Part shown: positions 18,433 through 29,465 of the stretch, in pieces
Layout: each line of letters opens with the position of its first letter
How positions within the stretch are numbered: the stretch's first letter is position 1
Assembly (NCBI RefSeq): GCF_009208075.1
Contig: NZ_WFKJ01000003.1
Coordinates: forward strand, 62,001-126,000
Direction of reading: 5' to 3'
Source: Poseidonibacter ostreae
GTDB taxonomy: Bacteria; Campylobacterota; Campylobacteria; Campylobacterales; Arcobacteraceae
DNA: 64,000 bases
Program-made: the position numbers and the translations under genes
Notes under the pieces: model-generated
Database searches by the model: none
Seen by the model: only the letters and a program-made list of their open reading frames with translations
What the model was told of the DNA's origin: nothing

Positions 18433-18963
18433 ATGAATGATTTAATAGCAAAAAAATATGTTAAAGCATTAGTTGATGGAAGAGATGTTAAGAGTATTAC
18501 TTCTGTAAGTAAAGACCTTAATAATATTTCTTCAGCATTTGCTGATGATAAGTTTAACTCTATTATATCTTCTCCTGAAGTAAGTGATAGCAAAAAAGTT
18601 GAATTAGTTATTTCATTAGTGAAAAAAGCTGATAAGACTTTAACAAATTTTGTTAAATTACTTGGTGAAAAAAGAAGATTAGAGATATTACCATTTATTG
18701 CATCAGAACTTAACGTTCAAATTGCAAAAATGAATAATACTTATGTTGGAGTTGTTTATACAAATGAAGAGTTATCGAAAGATTACGTTTCTTCAATTGA
18801 AAAACAATTTAGTAAAAAATTTGATGTTAAATTATCTTTATCACAAAATGTTTGTGATTTTGATGGTATAAAAGTAGATATTGATGGATTAGGTGTTGAA
18901 ATTTCTTTCTCAAAAGAAAGATTAAAGACGCAAATGATTGATCATATTTTACAAGCAGTTTAG
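18433..18963 (+). CDS. atpH: F0F1 ATP synthase subunit delta
   Basis: Delta caps the alpha3-beta3 hexamer and joins it to the b/b' stalk. The 176-aa product matches the OSCP/delta family: N-terminal helical domain starting IAKKYVKALVDG, a central NFVKLLGEKRRLEILPFI motif, and the C-terminal IDGLGVEISFSKERLKTQ segment. Length is normal (about 175-180). It lies between atpF and atpA in the standard order. Confidence 0.95.
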   Translation: MNDLIAKKYVKALVDGRDVKSITSVSKDLNNISSAFADDKFNSIISSPEVSDSKKVELVISLVKKADKTLTNFVKLLGEKRRLEILPFIASELNVQIAKMNNTYVGVVYTNEELSKDYVSSIEKQFSKKFDVKLSLSQNVCDFDGIKVDIDGLGVEISFSKERLKTQMIDHILQAV

Positions 18964-18985
18964 AACTTAACAAAGGAGAAATTGA

Positions 18986-20503
18986 ATGGGTACAAAAATT
19001 CAAGCTGATGAAATCAGTTCGATCATAAAAGAAAGAATTGATAACTTTGAATTAAATGTAGATGTAAATGAAACTGGTAAAATCATCTCTTACGCAGATG
19101 GTGTTGCTCAAGTTTACGGTCTAAAGAACGTTATGGCTGGTGAAATTGTTGAGTTTGACAATGGAGATAGAGGACTTACTCTTAACTTAGAAGAAGCTTC
19201 TGTTGGTGTAGTTGTACTTGGTAAAGGTGATGGATTAAGAGAAGGAAGTTCTTGTAAGAGACTTGGTTCTTTATTATCTACTCCTGTAGGTGACGCAATG
19301 AAAGGAAGAGTTGTAAATGCTCTTGGTGAACCAATTGATGGTAAAGGTGCAATTGAATCAACTGAATCAAGATTAGTTGAAGAAAAAGCTCCTGGAATCA
19401 TGGCTAGAAAATCAGTTCATGAACCATTACAAACTGGTATTAAAGCAATTGATGCGCTTGTTCCAATCGGAAGAGGTCAAAGAGAGCTTATTATTGGTGA
19501 TAGACAAACTGGTAAATCTACAGTTGCTATTGATACAATCCTTAATCAAAAAGATCAAGGTGTTACTTGTATTTATGTTGCAATTGGACAAAAAGCATCT
19601 ACAGTTGCTACTGTTGTAAGAACTTTAGAAGAAGCTGGAGCAATGGACTATACTGTTATTGTTAACGCTGGCGCTGCTGATTCTTCTGCATTACAATTCT
19701 TAGCACCATATACAGGTGTTACAATTGGTGAATACTTTAGAGATAACGCACAACATGCATTAATTGTATATGATGATTTAACTAAACATGCCGTTGCATA
19801 TAGAGAAATGTCATTATTATTAAGAAGACCTCCAGGTCGAGAAGCATTCCCAGGGGATGTATTCTACCTACACTCAAGATTACTTGAGAGAGCTGCAAAA
19901 ATGTCAGATGAAAATGGTGCTGGTTCTATGACTGCATTACCAATCATTGAAACACAAGCAGGGGATGTTGCTGCATATATTCCAACAAACGTAATTTCAA
20001 TTACTGATGGACAAATCTTCTTAGAAACAAACCTATTTAACTCAGGGATTAGACCTGCAATTAATGTTGGTTTATCAGTTTCAAGAGTTGGTGGAGCTGC
20101 ACAAATTAAAGCTACTAAGCAAGTTGCTGGTACTTTAAAATTATCTTTAGCACAATTTAGAGAATTAGAAGCATTCGCACAATTTGCATCTGATCTTGAT
20201 GAAGCTACAAGAAAAGAACTTGAACTTGGTCAAAGAATGGTTGAAGTACTTAAACAAGGTGTTAACGCTCCTTTAGTAATTGAAAAACAAATTGTTATTC
20301 TTTACGCTGGTACAAAAGGTTATTTAAATGATGTTGCTGTTGAAGACGTAGTAAAATTCGAAGCAGAGTTACATACTTTCTTTGAACAAAAATATACTAA
20401 TATTTTAGATGCAATTAGATCTAAGAAAAAGATAGATGATGAAACTGAAGCAGAATTAAAAGCTGCATTAGAAGAGTTTAAAACTGTATTTAGTGCAAAC
20501 TAA
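18986..20503 (+). CDS. atpA: F0F1 ATP synthase subunit alpha
   Basis: The non-catalytic nucleotide-binding subunit of F1. The 505-aa product has Walker [10 protein letters not shown] (about residues 170-178), Walker [13 protein letters not shown], and the conserved [21 protein letters not shown] block. Length and composition are typical. A GGAG site lies before the ATG. It has higher codon regularity than the flanking minor genes, as expected for a highly expressed gene. Confidence 0.98.
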   Translation: MGTKIQADEISSIIKERIDNFELNVDVNETGKIISYADGVAQVYGLKNVMAGEIVEFDNGDRGLTLNLEEASVGVVVLGKGDGLREGSSCKRLGSLLSTPVGDAMKGRVVNALGEPIDGKGAIESTESRLVEEKAPGIMARKSVHEPLQTGIKAIDALVPIGRGQRELIIGDRQTGKSTVAIDTILNQKDQGVTCIYVAIGQKASTVATVVRTLEEAGAMDYTVIVNAGAADSSALQFLAPYTGVTIGEYFRDNAQHALIVYDDLTKHAVAYREMSLLLRRPPGREAFPGDVFYLHSRLLERAAKMSDENGAGSMTALPIIETQAGDVAAYIPTNVISITDGQIFLETNLFNSGIRPAINVGLSVSRVGGAAQIKATKQVAGTLKLSLAQFRELEAFAQFASDLDEATRKELELGQRMVEVLKQGVNAPLVIEKQIVILYAGTKGYLNDVAVEDVVKFEAELHTFFEQKYTNILDAIRSKKKIDDETEAELKAALEEFKTVFSAN

Positions 20504-20513
20504 GGATTAGTTA

Positions 20514-21398
20514 ATGGCTAACTTAAAAGAGATTAAATTACAAATTGGTAGTGTGAAAAACACTCAGAAGACAACTAAAGCTATGAAGCTTGTATCTTCT
20601 GCAAAATTAACGCGAACTAGACAACTGTCTGATCAAGCGAGAAGTTATGCAGGTAAGATAAATGATGTACTTTCTGATATCGCTACTAGAGTTAGCAAAG
20701 TTCAAGACGAAGGAAACATCGGTAGAGCATTTGAAATAAATGATAACCCAAAAACAGTTGATATTGTTTTTGTAACTGCTGATAAGGGACTTTGCGGTGG
20801 TTTTAATATGGCAACAATTAAAACTGTTAGTAAAATGATGGAAGACTATAGTGCAAAAGGTGCAACAGTTAGATTAAGAGCTGCGGGAAGAAAAGGTGTT
20901 GATTACTTTAACTTCCAAGGTATAAGTTTACACCAAGCAGTTAGTGATTTATCTTCAGCACCTGAGTACGATAGAGCTGCTGATTTTATTAATGATGTTG
21001 TAGAAGACTTTAATAATGGAACTACTGATAAAGTAGTTGTTGTTTATAATGGATTCTTAAACATGCTAGCTCAAGAAATTAGAGTTAGAGAATTGTTACC
21101 AATTAGCTTAGAAACTGTGGAAGTAAAAGAAGCAAGTTCTATGTTAAATATTGAACCAGATGATGATGAAGAAGTGTTAAATGAATTAACAGGTAAATAT
21201 ATTGATTTCAATATGTATTACGCTCTAATTGACTCTTTAGCTGCTGAACATTCTGCAAGAATGCAAGCAATGGAAGCTGCAACTAAAAATGCAAAAGAGA
21301 AAGTTGACTCATTAACAGTAGAATATAACAAAGCTAGACAAGCTGCAATTACAACAGAGTTAATCGAAATTATCTCTGGTGTAGAATCATTAAAATAA
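20514..21398 (+). CDS. atpG: F0F1 ATP synthase subunit gamma
   Basis: The central rotating shaft. The 294-aa protein has the two terminal helices that form the coiled-coil axle: N-terminal IKLQIGSVKNTQKTTKAMKLVSSAKL and C-terminal ARMQAMEAATKNAKEKVDSL with ITTELIEIISG. The middle Rossmann-like domain contains the ADKGLCGGFN motif. Length is normal. It is 10 bases after atpA. Confidence 0.97.
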   Translation: MANLKEIKLQIGSVKNTQKTTKAMKLVSSAKLTRTRQLSDQARSYAGKINDVLSDIATRVSKVQDEGNIGRAFEINDNPKTVDIVFVTADKGLCGGFNMATIKTVSKMMEDYSAKGATVRLRAAGRKGVDYFNFQGISLHQAVSDLSSAPEYDRAADFINDVVEDFNNGTTDKVVVVYNGFLNMLAQEIRVRELLPISLETVEVKEASSMLNIEPDDDEEVLNELTGKYIDFNMYYALIDSLAAEHSARMQAMEAATKNAKEKVDSLTVEYNKARQAAITTELIEIISGVESLK

Positions 21399-22811
<1,413 letters not shown>

Positions 22812-22830
22812 TTAACCATTAAGGCATAAC

Positions 22831-23208
22831 ATGGATACAATTAAATTATCAATAGTTACACCTAATGGAGAAATTTTTAACGATGATGTAAAAACCGTGA
22901 CTCTTCCTGGAAAAGAGGGAGAGTTCGGAGTTTTACCAGGACATTCATCGTTAGTTTCTTCACTAACAGTTGGTGTAATTATTATTGAAAAAGCTGATTC
23001 AACTGAAGCTGTTGCCATAAATTGGGGACATGTTAAAGTTGATGAATATTCAGTTGACGTTCTAGCAGATGGTGCAATTGCATTAACTTCAGGACAAGAT
23101 TCGAAGATTGCTAAAAATATTGAAGCTGCAAAAGAATTAGTTAACTCTGTTAAAGATTCTAATATCTCTGTTGCATCAGTTGAAGCAAAAATTAACTCAT
23201 TCGCATAA
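22831..23208 (+). CDS. atpC: F0F1 ATP synthase subunit epsilon
   Basis: Epsilon couples the gamma shaft to the c-ring and can inhibit hydrolysis. The 125-aa product has the N-terminal beta sandwich (LSIVTPNGEIFNDDVKTVTLPGKEGEFGVLPGHSSLVSSL) and a short C-terminal helical part. It is the last atp gene, and tolQ starts six bases after its stop. Energy-coupling Tol genes are thus probably cotranscribed with ATP synthase. Confidence 0.95.
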   Translation: MDTIKLSIVTPNGEIFNDDVKTVTLPGKEGEFGVLPGHSSLVSSLTVGVIIIEKADSTEAVAINWGHVKVDEYSVDVLADGAIALTSGQDSKIAKNIEAAKELVNSVKDSNISVASVEAKINSFA

Positions 23209-23214
23209 TAGCTT

Positions 23215-23775
23215 ATGACAAATACAATACTAAATTATTTGACTAATAGTAGTGCTATAACTTATATAGTTTTAGCACTATTGTCAGTCTACCTCATTAT
23301 TACAATATGGATTTTCTTATATAGATATTTTGCACTTAATGCATTAATTAGAAATGAAGAAAAATCATTAGAATCTCTAACTTCACGAGAAGCTGCATTT
23401 TCACCATTATCTGCACTAAATAAATGTGCAAATAATACGAATTCAAAAGAACTGCTATATGCATGCGAACTTAATATTATTAAAGAAGCTAGTGTTGGTG
23501 TATCTTGGTTAGCTATTATCTCATCTACAGCACCTTTTATTGGTTTATTTGGTACCGTTGTAGGAATATTAGAATCTTTTGCAAAATTTTCAACACATTC
23601 TAAAGTTGCTTTTTCAATTATTGCTCCTGCAATCTCAGAAGCACTAATAGCTACAGCTGCAGGTATTTTTGTAGCAATTTTTGCATATACTTTTCATCAG
23701 ATTATTGTAAGAAAAGTTTATGAATTAAATACTTATATTAAGGCTCAATCTCAAATATTAATTGCTAAGGGTTAA
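23215..23775 (+). CDS. tolQ: TolQ/ExbB family proton channel subunit
   Basis: A 186-aa inner-membrane protein with three membrane helices (about residues 15-37, 95-120 and 137-162) and the MotA/TolQ/ExbB signature region IISSTAPFIGLFGTVVGILESF, then AISEALIATAAGIFVAIFAY. With TolR it converts proton flow into movement of the TonB/TolA-like partner. I name it tolQ because tolB and pal follow; the equivalent gene in C. jejuni is annotated exbB. It directly follows atpC. Confidence 0.88.
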   Translation: MTNTILNYLTNSSAITYIVLALLSVYLIITIWIFLYRYFALNALIRNEEKSLESLTSREAAFSPLSALNKCANNTNSKELLYACELNIIKEASVGVSWLAIISSTAPFIGLFGTVVGILESFAKFSTHSKVAFSIIAPAISEALIATAAGIFVAIFAYTFHQIIVRKVYELNTYIKAQSQILIAKG

Positions 23776-23780
23776 TACAC

Positions 23781-24170
23781 GTGTATGATTTCAATCAAAA
23801 ACCAGATTTAAATATAACCCCTTTAGTTGATGTTATGCTAGTTCTACTAGCAATTTTAATGGTAACTGCACCTGTAATTAATTATGAAGAATCAATAAAT
23901 CTTCCTCAAGGAAGTAAATCAAAACAAGTTTCAGATTTCAAAAAAATTGATATTCAAATTGATAAAAATAGAGTAGTTATTATAAATAAGAAAAAATACG
24001 ATATTGCAAACTTCCCGGATAGTTTTTTACTATTTGTTAATGGTAAAGATAAAAATACCCCTGTACATATTAGAGCAGATAAGTCATTGAAATATGATGA
24101 TATTATTTTTGTTTTAAAATCAGTTAAAGAGTCTGGATTTTTTAAAGTTGCTTTAGTTACAGATGGCTAA
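23781..24170 (+). CDS. tolR: TolR/ExbD family protein
   Basis: A 129-aa protein with one N-terminal membrane helix carrying the proton-accepting Asp (ITPLVDVMLVLLAILMVTAP, Asp about residue 17) and a periplasmic domain ending in the VLKSVKESGFFKVALVTDG fold. The start is GTG at 23781, behind an AAGGG site at 9-base spacing; the only nearby ATG is out of frame. The start lies within a 12-bp palindrome (23775-23786). It acts with TolQ in energising the outer-membrane Tol-Pal link. Confidence 0.88.
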   Translation: MYDFNQKPDLNITPLVDVMLVLLAILMVTAPVINYEESINLPQGSKSKQVSDFKKIDIQIDKNRVVIINKKKYDIANFPDSFLLFVNGKDKNTPVHIRADKSLKYDDIIFVLKSVKESGFFKVALVTDG

Positions 24171-24173
24171 TCT

Positions 24174-24911
24174 ATGCAAAAAAAATCATCATTTTTAATA
24201 TCTGGAATAGTATCTTTTTCTTTTTACATTCTTCTATGTTTTTTAGTTATTTATTACATTTCTTCACCTCCTGTAAAAAAATACACTACTCAAACAAAAG
24301 TTACAGTTTTAGAACTTGATGTAATAGTTGAAAAAAGCGATAAAAAAAGAATAGAAAAAAAAGAAGATAAAAAAATAGAAAAAAAAGAAGAAGTAGTTGT
24401 TGAAAAGGCTGCTTCAGTAGCTGCTGAGAAAAAACCTGATTTAAAATCTTTATTTGCAAATGTTAGTACAAAGTCAGCAAAAGTTGCAGAAAAAGAAGTA
24501 AATAAAGTTGTTAAATCAATTGATCCTAAAAGATTTAAATCAAAATTTGAAAAACAAAAAAAATCCTCAAATGTAAAACTTGATAAATTACTAAATGATA
24601 AAAAAACAACTACTAATGTAAGTAGTTCAAGTAAGAGTAAAAGTAAAGAAAGTGACGAATACTTTTCACAAGTTTCTTCTTTACTTGATGTATGGGTTCC
24701 CTTAATTAGAGAAGATGGACTTATGGCAACAGTTCTTGTAATAATTGATCCAAATGGAAGATTTGATTATAGGTTTACTAAATATTCAGGAAATAATGAC
24801 TTTGACATTTCTTTAAAAGCTTTTTTAGAAGAACAAAAAAGTATAATATACCCAAAACCTAAAAAAAGAAAAAAAGTTCAAATAAATGTTGATTTTAAAT
24901 CAAAAGGATAA
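24174..24911 (+). CDS. TolA/TonB-like energy transducer
   Basis: A 245-aa protein with a single N-terminal membrane helix (about residues 8-30), a long Lys/Glu-rich periplasmic linker (about 50-160) and a C-terminal TonB/TolA-like domain (about 165-245; LDVWVPLIREDGLMATVLVIIDPNGRFDY). This is the architecture of a transducer that reaches across the periplasm. Its position between tolR and tolB assigns it to the Tol system and so to the TolA role. Sequence alone cannot separate TolA from TonB here, so no symbol is given. Confidence 0.82.
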   Translation: MQKKSSFLISGIVSFSFYILLCFLVIYYISSPPVKKYTTQTKVTVLELDVIVEKSDKKRIEKKEDKKIEKKEEVVVEKAASVAAEKKPDLKSLFANVSTKSAKVAEKEVNKVVKSIDPKRFKSKFEKQKKSSNVKLDKLLNDKKTTTNVSSSSKSKSKESDEYFSQVSSLLDVWVPLIREDGLMATVLVIIDPNGRFDYRFTKYSGNNDFDISLKAFLEEQKSIIYPKPKKRKKVQINVDFKSKG

Positions 24912-24913
24912 AT

Positions 24914-26185
24914 ATGAAAAAAATAATACTAATTACAATATTTCTAATAAGTTCAGTTTTTGCAGCAGTTGATGCAAAGCTAGAGATCGTTAAAAAAGCA
25001 AATACTCTACCAAAGATTCTTATTTCAGTTGCAAGTGACACAGCAGAAATTTCTACACTAAGTCAAATTAAAAATTTACTTTCTAAAGATTTAGAAATTA
25101 GTGGACATTTTGAAGTATTAAATATTCAACATAATAGAAATTATAATGAACTTCCAGATTTAAATACATTATCAAATGAAAATGTTGATTTATATTTAAA
25201 TTTATCGGCAGTTAAAAATGCAACTGGAGGATATAGTTTATTAACAAAATTATATGATATTAATGCTCAAGCTATGATCTTAGAAAAAAGTTTTACAACT
25301 TCTAGAGAAAATAGATTTCCATTTTTAGCACATAGAACTGCAATATCAATTAATGACCATTTTAAAGCTCCAAGTATTAAATGGATGGATAAGTTTGTGA
25401 TTTATTCTGTATATAATGGTGCTGGAAAAGCTAATATTATGATTGGTGATTATACTTTAACGTATGAAAAAACAATTGTACAAGGTGGTTTAAATATCTT
25501 CCCTAAATGGGCAAGTAAAGATCAAAAAAGTATTTATTATACATCATATAACTATGATAGACCTACATTGGTTAAATTAAATATTTTTACTAGAGATAAA
25601 AAAGTTATTATGAGTTCAGATGGAATGATAGCTTGTTCTGATGTAAGTGATGATGCTTCCAAGCTATTAATTACTGCTTCACCTTCTGGTCAACCTGATA
25701 TTTATTCTTATGATACTAACACTGGTAAAAAAACTAGAGTTACAACATATAGTGGTATTGATGTTAGTGGACAATTTATTGAAGATGATAGTAGAATTGT
25801 TTTTGTTTCTGATCGTTTAGGAAGTCCAAATATTTTTGCTAAAAGTATTAACTCAAGAGGTGTTGAAAAGCTAGTTTATCATAGTAGAAACAACTCTTCT
25901 GCAACTTCTTATAAAGATAATATTGTGTATGCAAGTAAAGATAGTGATAATGAATTATCTGCAAAATCATTCAACCTTTATCTTATGTCAACAAAATCAG
26001 ATGATTTAAAAAGATTAACATCAAGTGGAATAAATCAATTTCCAAAGTTTTCGCCAGATGGAGAATCACTTTTATTTATTAAGTCATTTAACGGTATTAG
26101 TTCAGTTGGTATCATTAGATTGAATTTTAATAAGTCTTACTTATTCCCTTCTAATAATGGTAGAATTCAATCAATTGATTGGTAA
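24914..26185 (+). CDS. tolB: Tol-Pal system translocation protein TolB
   Basis: TolB is a periplasmic beta-propeller that binds Pal. The 423-aa product has a signal peptide (residues 1-18, ending SSVFAAVD), an N-terminal D1 domain, and a six-bladed propeller with WD40-like PD40 repeats such as KWASKDQKSIYYTSY, PSGQPDIYSYD, SDRLGSPNIFA and FPKFSPDGESLLF. Length is typical (about 400-430). It starts two bases after the transducer gene and 52 bases before pal. Confidence 0.93.
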   Translation: MKKIILITIFLISSVFAAVDAKLEIVKKANTLPKILISVASDTAEISTLSQIKNLLSKDLEISGHFEVLNIQHNRNYNELPDLNTLSNENVDLYLNLSAVKNATGGYSLLTKLYDINAQAMILEKSFTTSRENRFPFLAHRTAISINDHFKAPSIKWMDKFVIYSVYNGAGKANIMIGDYTLTYEKTIVQGGLNIFPKWASKDQKSIYYTSYNYDRPTLVKLNIFTRDKKVIMSSDGMIACSDVSDDASKLLITASPSGQPDIYSYDTNTGKKTRVTTYSGIDVSGQFIEDDSRIVFVSDRLGSPNIFAKSINSRGVEKLVYHSRNNSSATSYKDNIVYASKDSDNELSAKSFNLYLMSTKSDDLKRLTSSGINQFPKFSPDGESLLFIKSFNGISSVGIIRLNFNKSYLFPSNNGRIQSIDW

Positions 26186-26201
26186 TTAAGTTATGATTTT
26201 G

Positions 26202-26207
26202 TAAAAT
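26202..26207 (+). promoter_or_regulatory. Possible internal promoter before pal
   Basis: TGTAAAAT (hexamer 26202-26207) in the 52-base gap upstream of pal could give Pal extra expression. No -35 match; A+T-rich background makes chance matches likely. Confidence 0.3.
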
Positions 26208-26237
26208 AAGTGTAATTTTTAATTTAAGGATAAATTT

Positions 26238-26804
26238 ATGAAAAAAATTAGTATTTACTCTTTCTTAGTTGCATCTGTTCTTTTTACAACAGGTTGTAGT
26301 GAAAAAAATGTTGACATGACTGTTGACAATACTCCAAAGCAAGTTGTTGATAATTCAGAATCAGCTTTAAACACGATTCCAGAAACAACAATCAATGAAA
26401 TTACTGATGGTTCTTTCTCAATGGCTGGTGAAGCTGATAACGGTGTTTACTATATAATTAATGGTAAAAAAGTATTAATTGAAAATGTATACTTTGGATT
26501 TAACAAGTATGACTTAACAACATCTATGAAAGATGTAGTTATGAATAATGCTAATAAATTATCTGCTGTTAACACTGCTTCTACTATTAAAGTTACAGGT
26601 AACACTGATGAATGGGGAACTGATGAATATAACTACGCTTTAGGTTTAAAAAGAGCAAAAGTTGTAAAAGACGTTCTAATTAACAATGGTGTAAATGCTA
26701 ACGTTAGATTAGTTACATTAGGTGAAAGCAACCCAACTTGTACTGAGAAAACTTCTGCTTGTTGGCAAAAGAATAGAAGAGTAGAGCACGCTCTTACTAA
26801 ATAA
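26238..26804 (+). CDS. pal: Peptidoglycan-associated lipoprotein Pal
   Basis: An outer-membrane lipoprotein that binds peptidoglycan and TolB. The 188-aa product has a lipoprotein signal peptide with lipobox Cys20 (FTTGC), a low-complexity tether (about residues 21-85) and a C-terminal OmpA-like domain. That domain contains YFGFNKYDLTTSMK and the peptidoglycan-contact segment TGNTDEWGTDEYNYALGLKRAK. It is the homologue of Omp18 in C. jejuni. A clear AAGGA site precedes the ATG. Confidence 0.95.
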   Translation: MKKISIYSFLVASVLFTTGCSEKNVDMTVDNTPKQVVDNSESALNTIPETTINEITDGSFSMAGEADNGVYYIINGKKVLIENVYFGFNKYDLTTSMKDVVMNNANKLSAVNTASTIKVTGNTDEWGTDEYNYALGLKRAKVVKDVLINNGVNANVRLVTLGESNPTCTEKTSACWQKNRRVEHALTK

Positions 26805-26808
26805 TTCT

Positions 26809-27801
26809 ATGAATAAATATATTTTATCTTTTTTAATCATTAGCACATTAGCTGGAGCCGAAGAGGTTTCAGTTTTTGGAGCTGGTGATTTAAATGCTAA
26901 AAACCCTTATGGATTGAACTCTTCTGAAAAATATATTCTTAAGAATCAAAAGAAATTAAACACACTAACTTCTAAAGTAAGTGATGTTAAGTTATTGATT
27001 GATTCATTAAATAAAAGAATTGAAGGCTTAGAATCAATTTATGAAGGTGACTCTTCAAAGTTAAATTCAACAGTTTTAAAAATGAATGAAATTATTAAAA
27101 AAGTTGATTTATCATCTGATATGGCTACTAAAAATAGTACAGACACAGAAGAAATCAAAAATGTTTCAGAACAACTTTTAAATATGAAAGAAGAGACTGA
27201 CAAAGAAGTTAAAAAAAGTATTTCTACTTTAAAACGTGCAGTTTCAAAACTATCTAAATTAGTTAATAAAATCAATTCTCAATATATTTCAGAAGATGAA
27301 TTAAAAACTAATATGAATCAGTTTGTTACAAGAGCTGAATTTGAAGCATTAAAAAAAGCTGTTGGAGTTAAATCAACTTCAACTTCAGCAACAACTTCTA
27401 CTGTTAATGTAGAAAAGAAATCTGATGAAATTGATCTTTCTGATAAATCTAGTTTATCTGAAAGTGCAAAAGAAGATTTTAAAAATAGATATTTTACAAA
27501 AGCAATTCCAAAATTTGAAGCGCTTGTCGAATCAAATTATAAGCCAGCTGAAGGTAATTATTATCTAGCTGAAATGTGGTATGTAAGAAAGAAATATGAT
27601 CTTGCAATAAATCATTTCAAAAAATCTGCTATTCTTTATGATCAAGCAGCTTATATGCCTACATTATTATTGCACAGTGCTATCTCATTTGAAAAAACAA
27701 AAGATAAAGAAAATGCTAAAAGCTTTTACAGTACTTTAATAGATCTTTATCCAGATTCATCTGAGTCTAAAATAGCCAAGAAAAATTTATCAAAATTATA
27801 A
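26809..27801 (+). CDS. cpoB: Tol-associated TPR protein CpoB/YbgF
   Basis: CpoB coordinates peptidoglycan synthesis with outer-membrane constriction in other bacteria. The 330-aa protein has a signal peptide (about residues 1-17), an N-terminal coiled coil (about 35-160), a Ser/Thr-rich linker and C-terminal TPRs (about 218-330; YFTKAIPKFEALVESNYKPAEGNYYLAEMWY). Both the layout and the position after pal are typical. It starts four bases after the pal stop codon. Confidence 0.9.
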   Translation: MNKYILSFLIISTLAGAEEVSVFGAGDLNAKNPYGLNSSEKYILKNQKKLNTLTSKVSDVKLLIDSLNKRIEGLESIYEGDSSKLNSTVLKMNEIIKKVDLSSDMATKNSTDTEEIKNVSEQLLNMKEETDKEVKKSISTLKRAVSKLSKLVNKINSQYISEDELKTNMNQFVTRAEFEALKKAVGVKSTSTSATTSTVNVEKKSDEIDLSDKSSLSESAKEDFKNRYFTKAIPKFEALVESNYKPAEGNYYLAEMWYVRKKYDLAINHFKKSAILYDQAAYMPTLLLHSAISFEKTKDKENAKSFYSTLIDLYPDSSESKIAKKNLSKL

Positions 27802-27823
27802 AAAATTATAAAAAGGAACATTT

Positions 27824-28363
27824 ATGTCAAATAAAGTTATAGGTATAGAATATAATCTTAAAGATGCTAAAACTGGTGATCAGTTAGACACTAATTTAGG
27901 TCAAGCACCTTTAGAATTCATTACAGGAAAAGGTCAAATTATTCCAGGTTTAGAAGCAAAAGTTGAAACAATGACTGCTAACGAATCTGCGGATGTTTTA
28001 GTTGAACCAAAAGACGGTTACGGTGAGTACAATGAAGAAGCTGTTCAAGTTTTACCAAAAGAGCAATTTGCTGGTATTGAATTAGCTGAAGGTATGTCAT
28101 TATACGGAACAGGAGAACAAGGTGAAACTGTTCAAGTTTTAGTTAAATCATTTGATGACAAAGAAGTTACTATTGATTATAACCACCCAATGGCTGGTAA
28201 AACTTTAATGTTCTCTGTTACAATTCTATCTTTAAGAGATGCTAGTGAAGAAGAAGTTCAAACTGGTGTTGTTGGTGGAATGGCTGCAATGAGTAGCGGA
28301 TGTTGTGGTGGTGGTTCATCTGAAGCTGCACCTGCACAATCTGGTGGTTGTGGTTGTAATTAA
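27824..28363 (+). CDS. slyD: FKBP-type peptidyl-prolyl isomerase SlyD with metal-binding tail
   Basis: SlyD is a folding catalyst and chaperone that also supplies nickel to hydrogenase in E. coli. The 179-aa product has a split FKBP domain (LEFITGKGQIIPGLEAKVETM, then the insert-in-flap domain around residues 70-125) and a Gly/Cys-rich C-terminus with SSGCCGGG and SGGCGCN. The tail uses Cys rather than His as likely metal ligands. It lies 22 bases after cpoB and is followed by a strong terminator, closing the operon. Confidence 0.93.
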   Translation: MSNKVIGIEYNLKDAKTGDQLDTNLGQAPLEFITGKGQIIPGLEAKVETMTANESADVLVEPKDGYGEYNEEAVQVLPKEQFAGIELAEGMSLYGTGEQGETVQVLVKSFDDKEVTIDYNHPMAGKTLMFSVTILSLRDASEEEVQTGVVGGMAAMSSGCCGGGSSEAAPAQSGGCGCN

Positions 28364-28416
28364 TAGTTGCTAGGTTAGCAAAATATTTAATTGATTACAA
28401 ACAATTACCCCTTTTT

Positions 28417-28456
28417 TGCCCGAGTGTATTTATACACTTGGGCAAAACTATTTTTT
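28417..28456. terminator. Terminator after slyD
   Basis: A 12-bp stem (28417-28428 with 28433-28444, one G-U pair), 4-base loop, then T6 at 28451-28456. A T-run on the left also makes it usable from the other strand. Confidence 0.85.
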
Positions 28457-28535
28457 AGGGTTATGAAATTTAACTTTAACAAATAGTTTTGAAATAAACT
28501 ACAAATTTAAAAATTTAATTATACGAGGTATTATA

Positions 28536-29465
28536 ATGAAAAAAGTTGCTTTTATTTTTCCAGGACAAGGTTCACAAACTGTTGGAATGGGGAAAGATTT
28601 TTTTGAAAATAGTGATATTGCAAAAGAAATGATTTCAAAAGCTAGTGAGCGTTTAGGAATTAATTTTGAAGAATTACTATTTACTGAAAATGACAACTTA
28701 GGTAAAACTGAATTTACTCAACCAGCAATTTTACTTGTAAGTTCAATTGCAAATGCAATTTTTAAAGATAAGTACGATATCCAAGCTGAATTTGTTTTAG
28801 GACATTCACTAGGTGAATTTTCAGCATTAGTTGCTGCTGGCGCTCTTGATTATTTAGATGCAATAGAATTAGTACATAAACGTGGTTTATTTATGCTTGA
28901 TGCTTGTTCAAACGGTGGTGCTGGAATGATGGCACTTGTTGGAATGGATGATAAAGCAGTTGAAAATATTTGTGAAGAGCAAAGAGAAGCTGGAAAACAA
29001 GTTTGGCCAGCAAATTACAATATGGATGGACAACTAGTACTTGCAGGAATCAAAGCTGATTTAGAATCATTAGTTGACACATTTAAAGAAGCAGGGGCTA
29101 AAAGAGCTATTGTTTTAGATATGTCTGTTGCATCTCATTGTGAGTTATTAACAGCTGCTGTTGAGAACTTAAAACCATATTTAGAAGAGTATTTAAAAGA
29201 TGAATTCTCAGCAGTTATTTCAAATGTAACAGCAGAAGCTTATACAATGAAAGATGAAGCAATAGAATTATTATCATCACAACTTACTTCACCTGTAAAA
29301 TACAAACAATCAATCTTGGCAAATACAAACGTAGATGCATTTATTGAGTTTGGAAATGGTGCTGTATTAAAAGGTTTAAATAGAAAAATTTGTAAGCAAA
29401 TCCCTACATTAAATGTAAGTGATTTTGCATCATTAGAAAAAACAATCGAGGCATTAAATGACTAA
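28536..29465 (+). CDS. fabD: Malonyl-CoA:ACP acyltransferase
   Basis: Transfers malonyl from CoA to acyl carrier protein for fatty-acid synthesis. The 309-aa product has the FPGQGSQ motif near the N-terminus and the catalytic GHSLGEFSALVAAG with its nucleophile Ser at about residue 92. The substrate Arg is in the following helix, and the second catalytic His is in VASHCELL. Length is typical. It follows the slyD terminator after about 80 bases, so it probably has its own promoter. It overlaps mtnN by eight bases. Confidence 0.96.
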   Translation: MKKVAFIFPGQGSQTVGMGKDFFENSDIAKEMISKASERLGINFEELLFTENDNLGKTEFTQPAILLVSSIANAIFKDKYDIQAEFVLGHSLGEFSALVAAGALDYLDAIELVHKRGLFMLDACSNGGAGMMALVGMDDKAVENICEEQREAGKQVWPANYNMDGQLVLAGIKADLESLVDTFKEAGAKRAIVLDMSVASHCELLTAAVENLKPYLEEYLKDEFSAVISNVTAEAYTMKDEAIELLSSQLTSPVKYKQSILANTNVDAFIEFGNGAVLKGLNRKICKQIPTLNVSDFASLEKTIEALND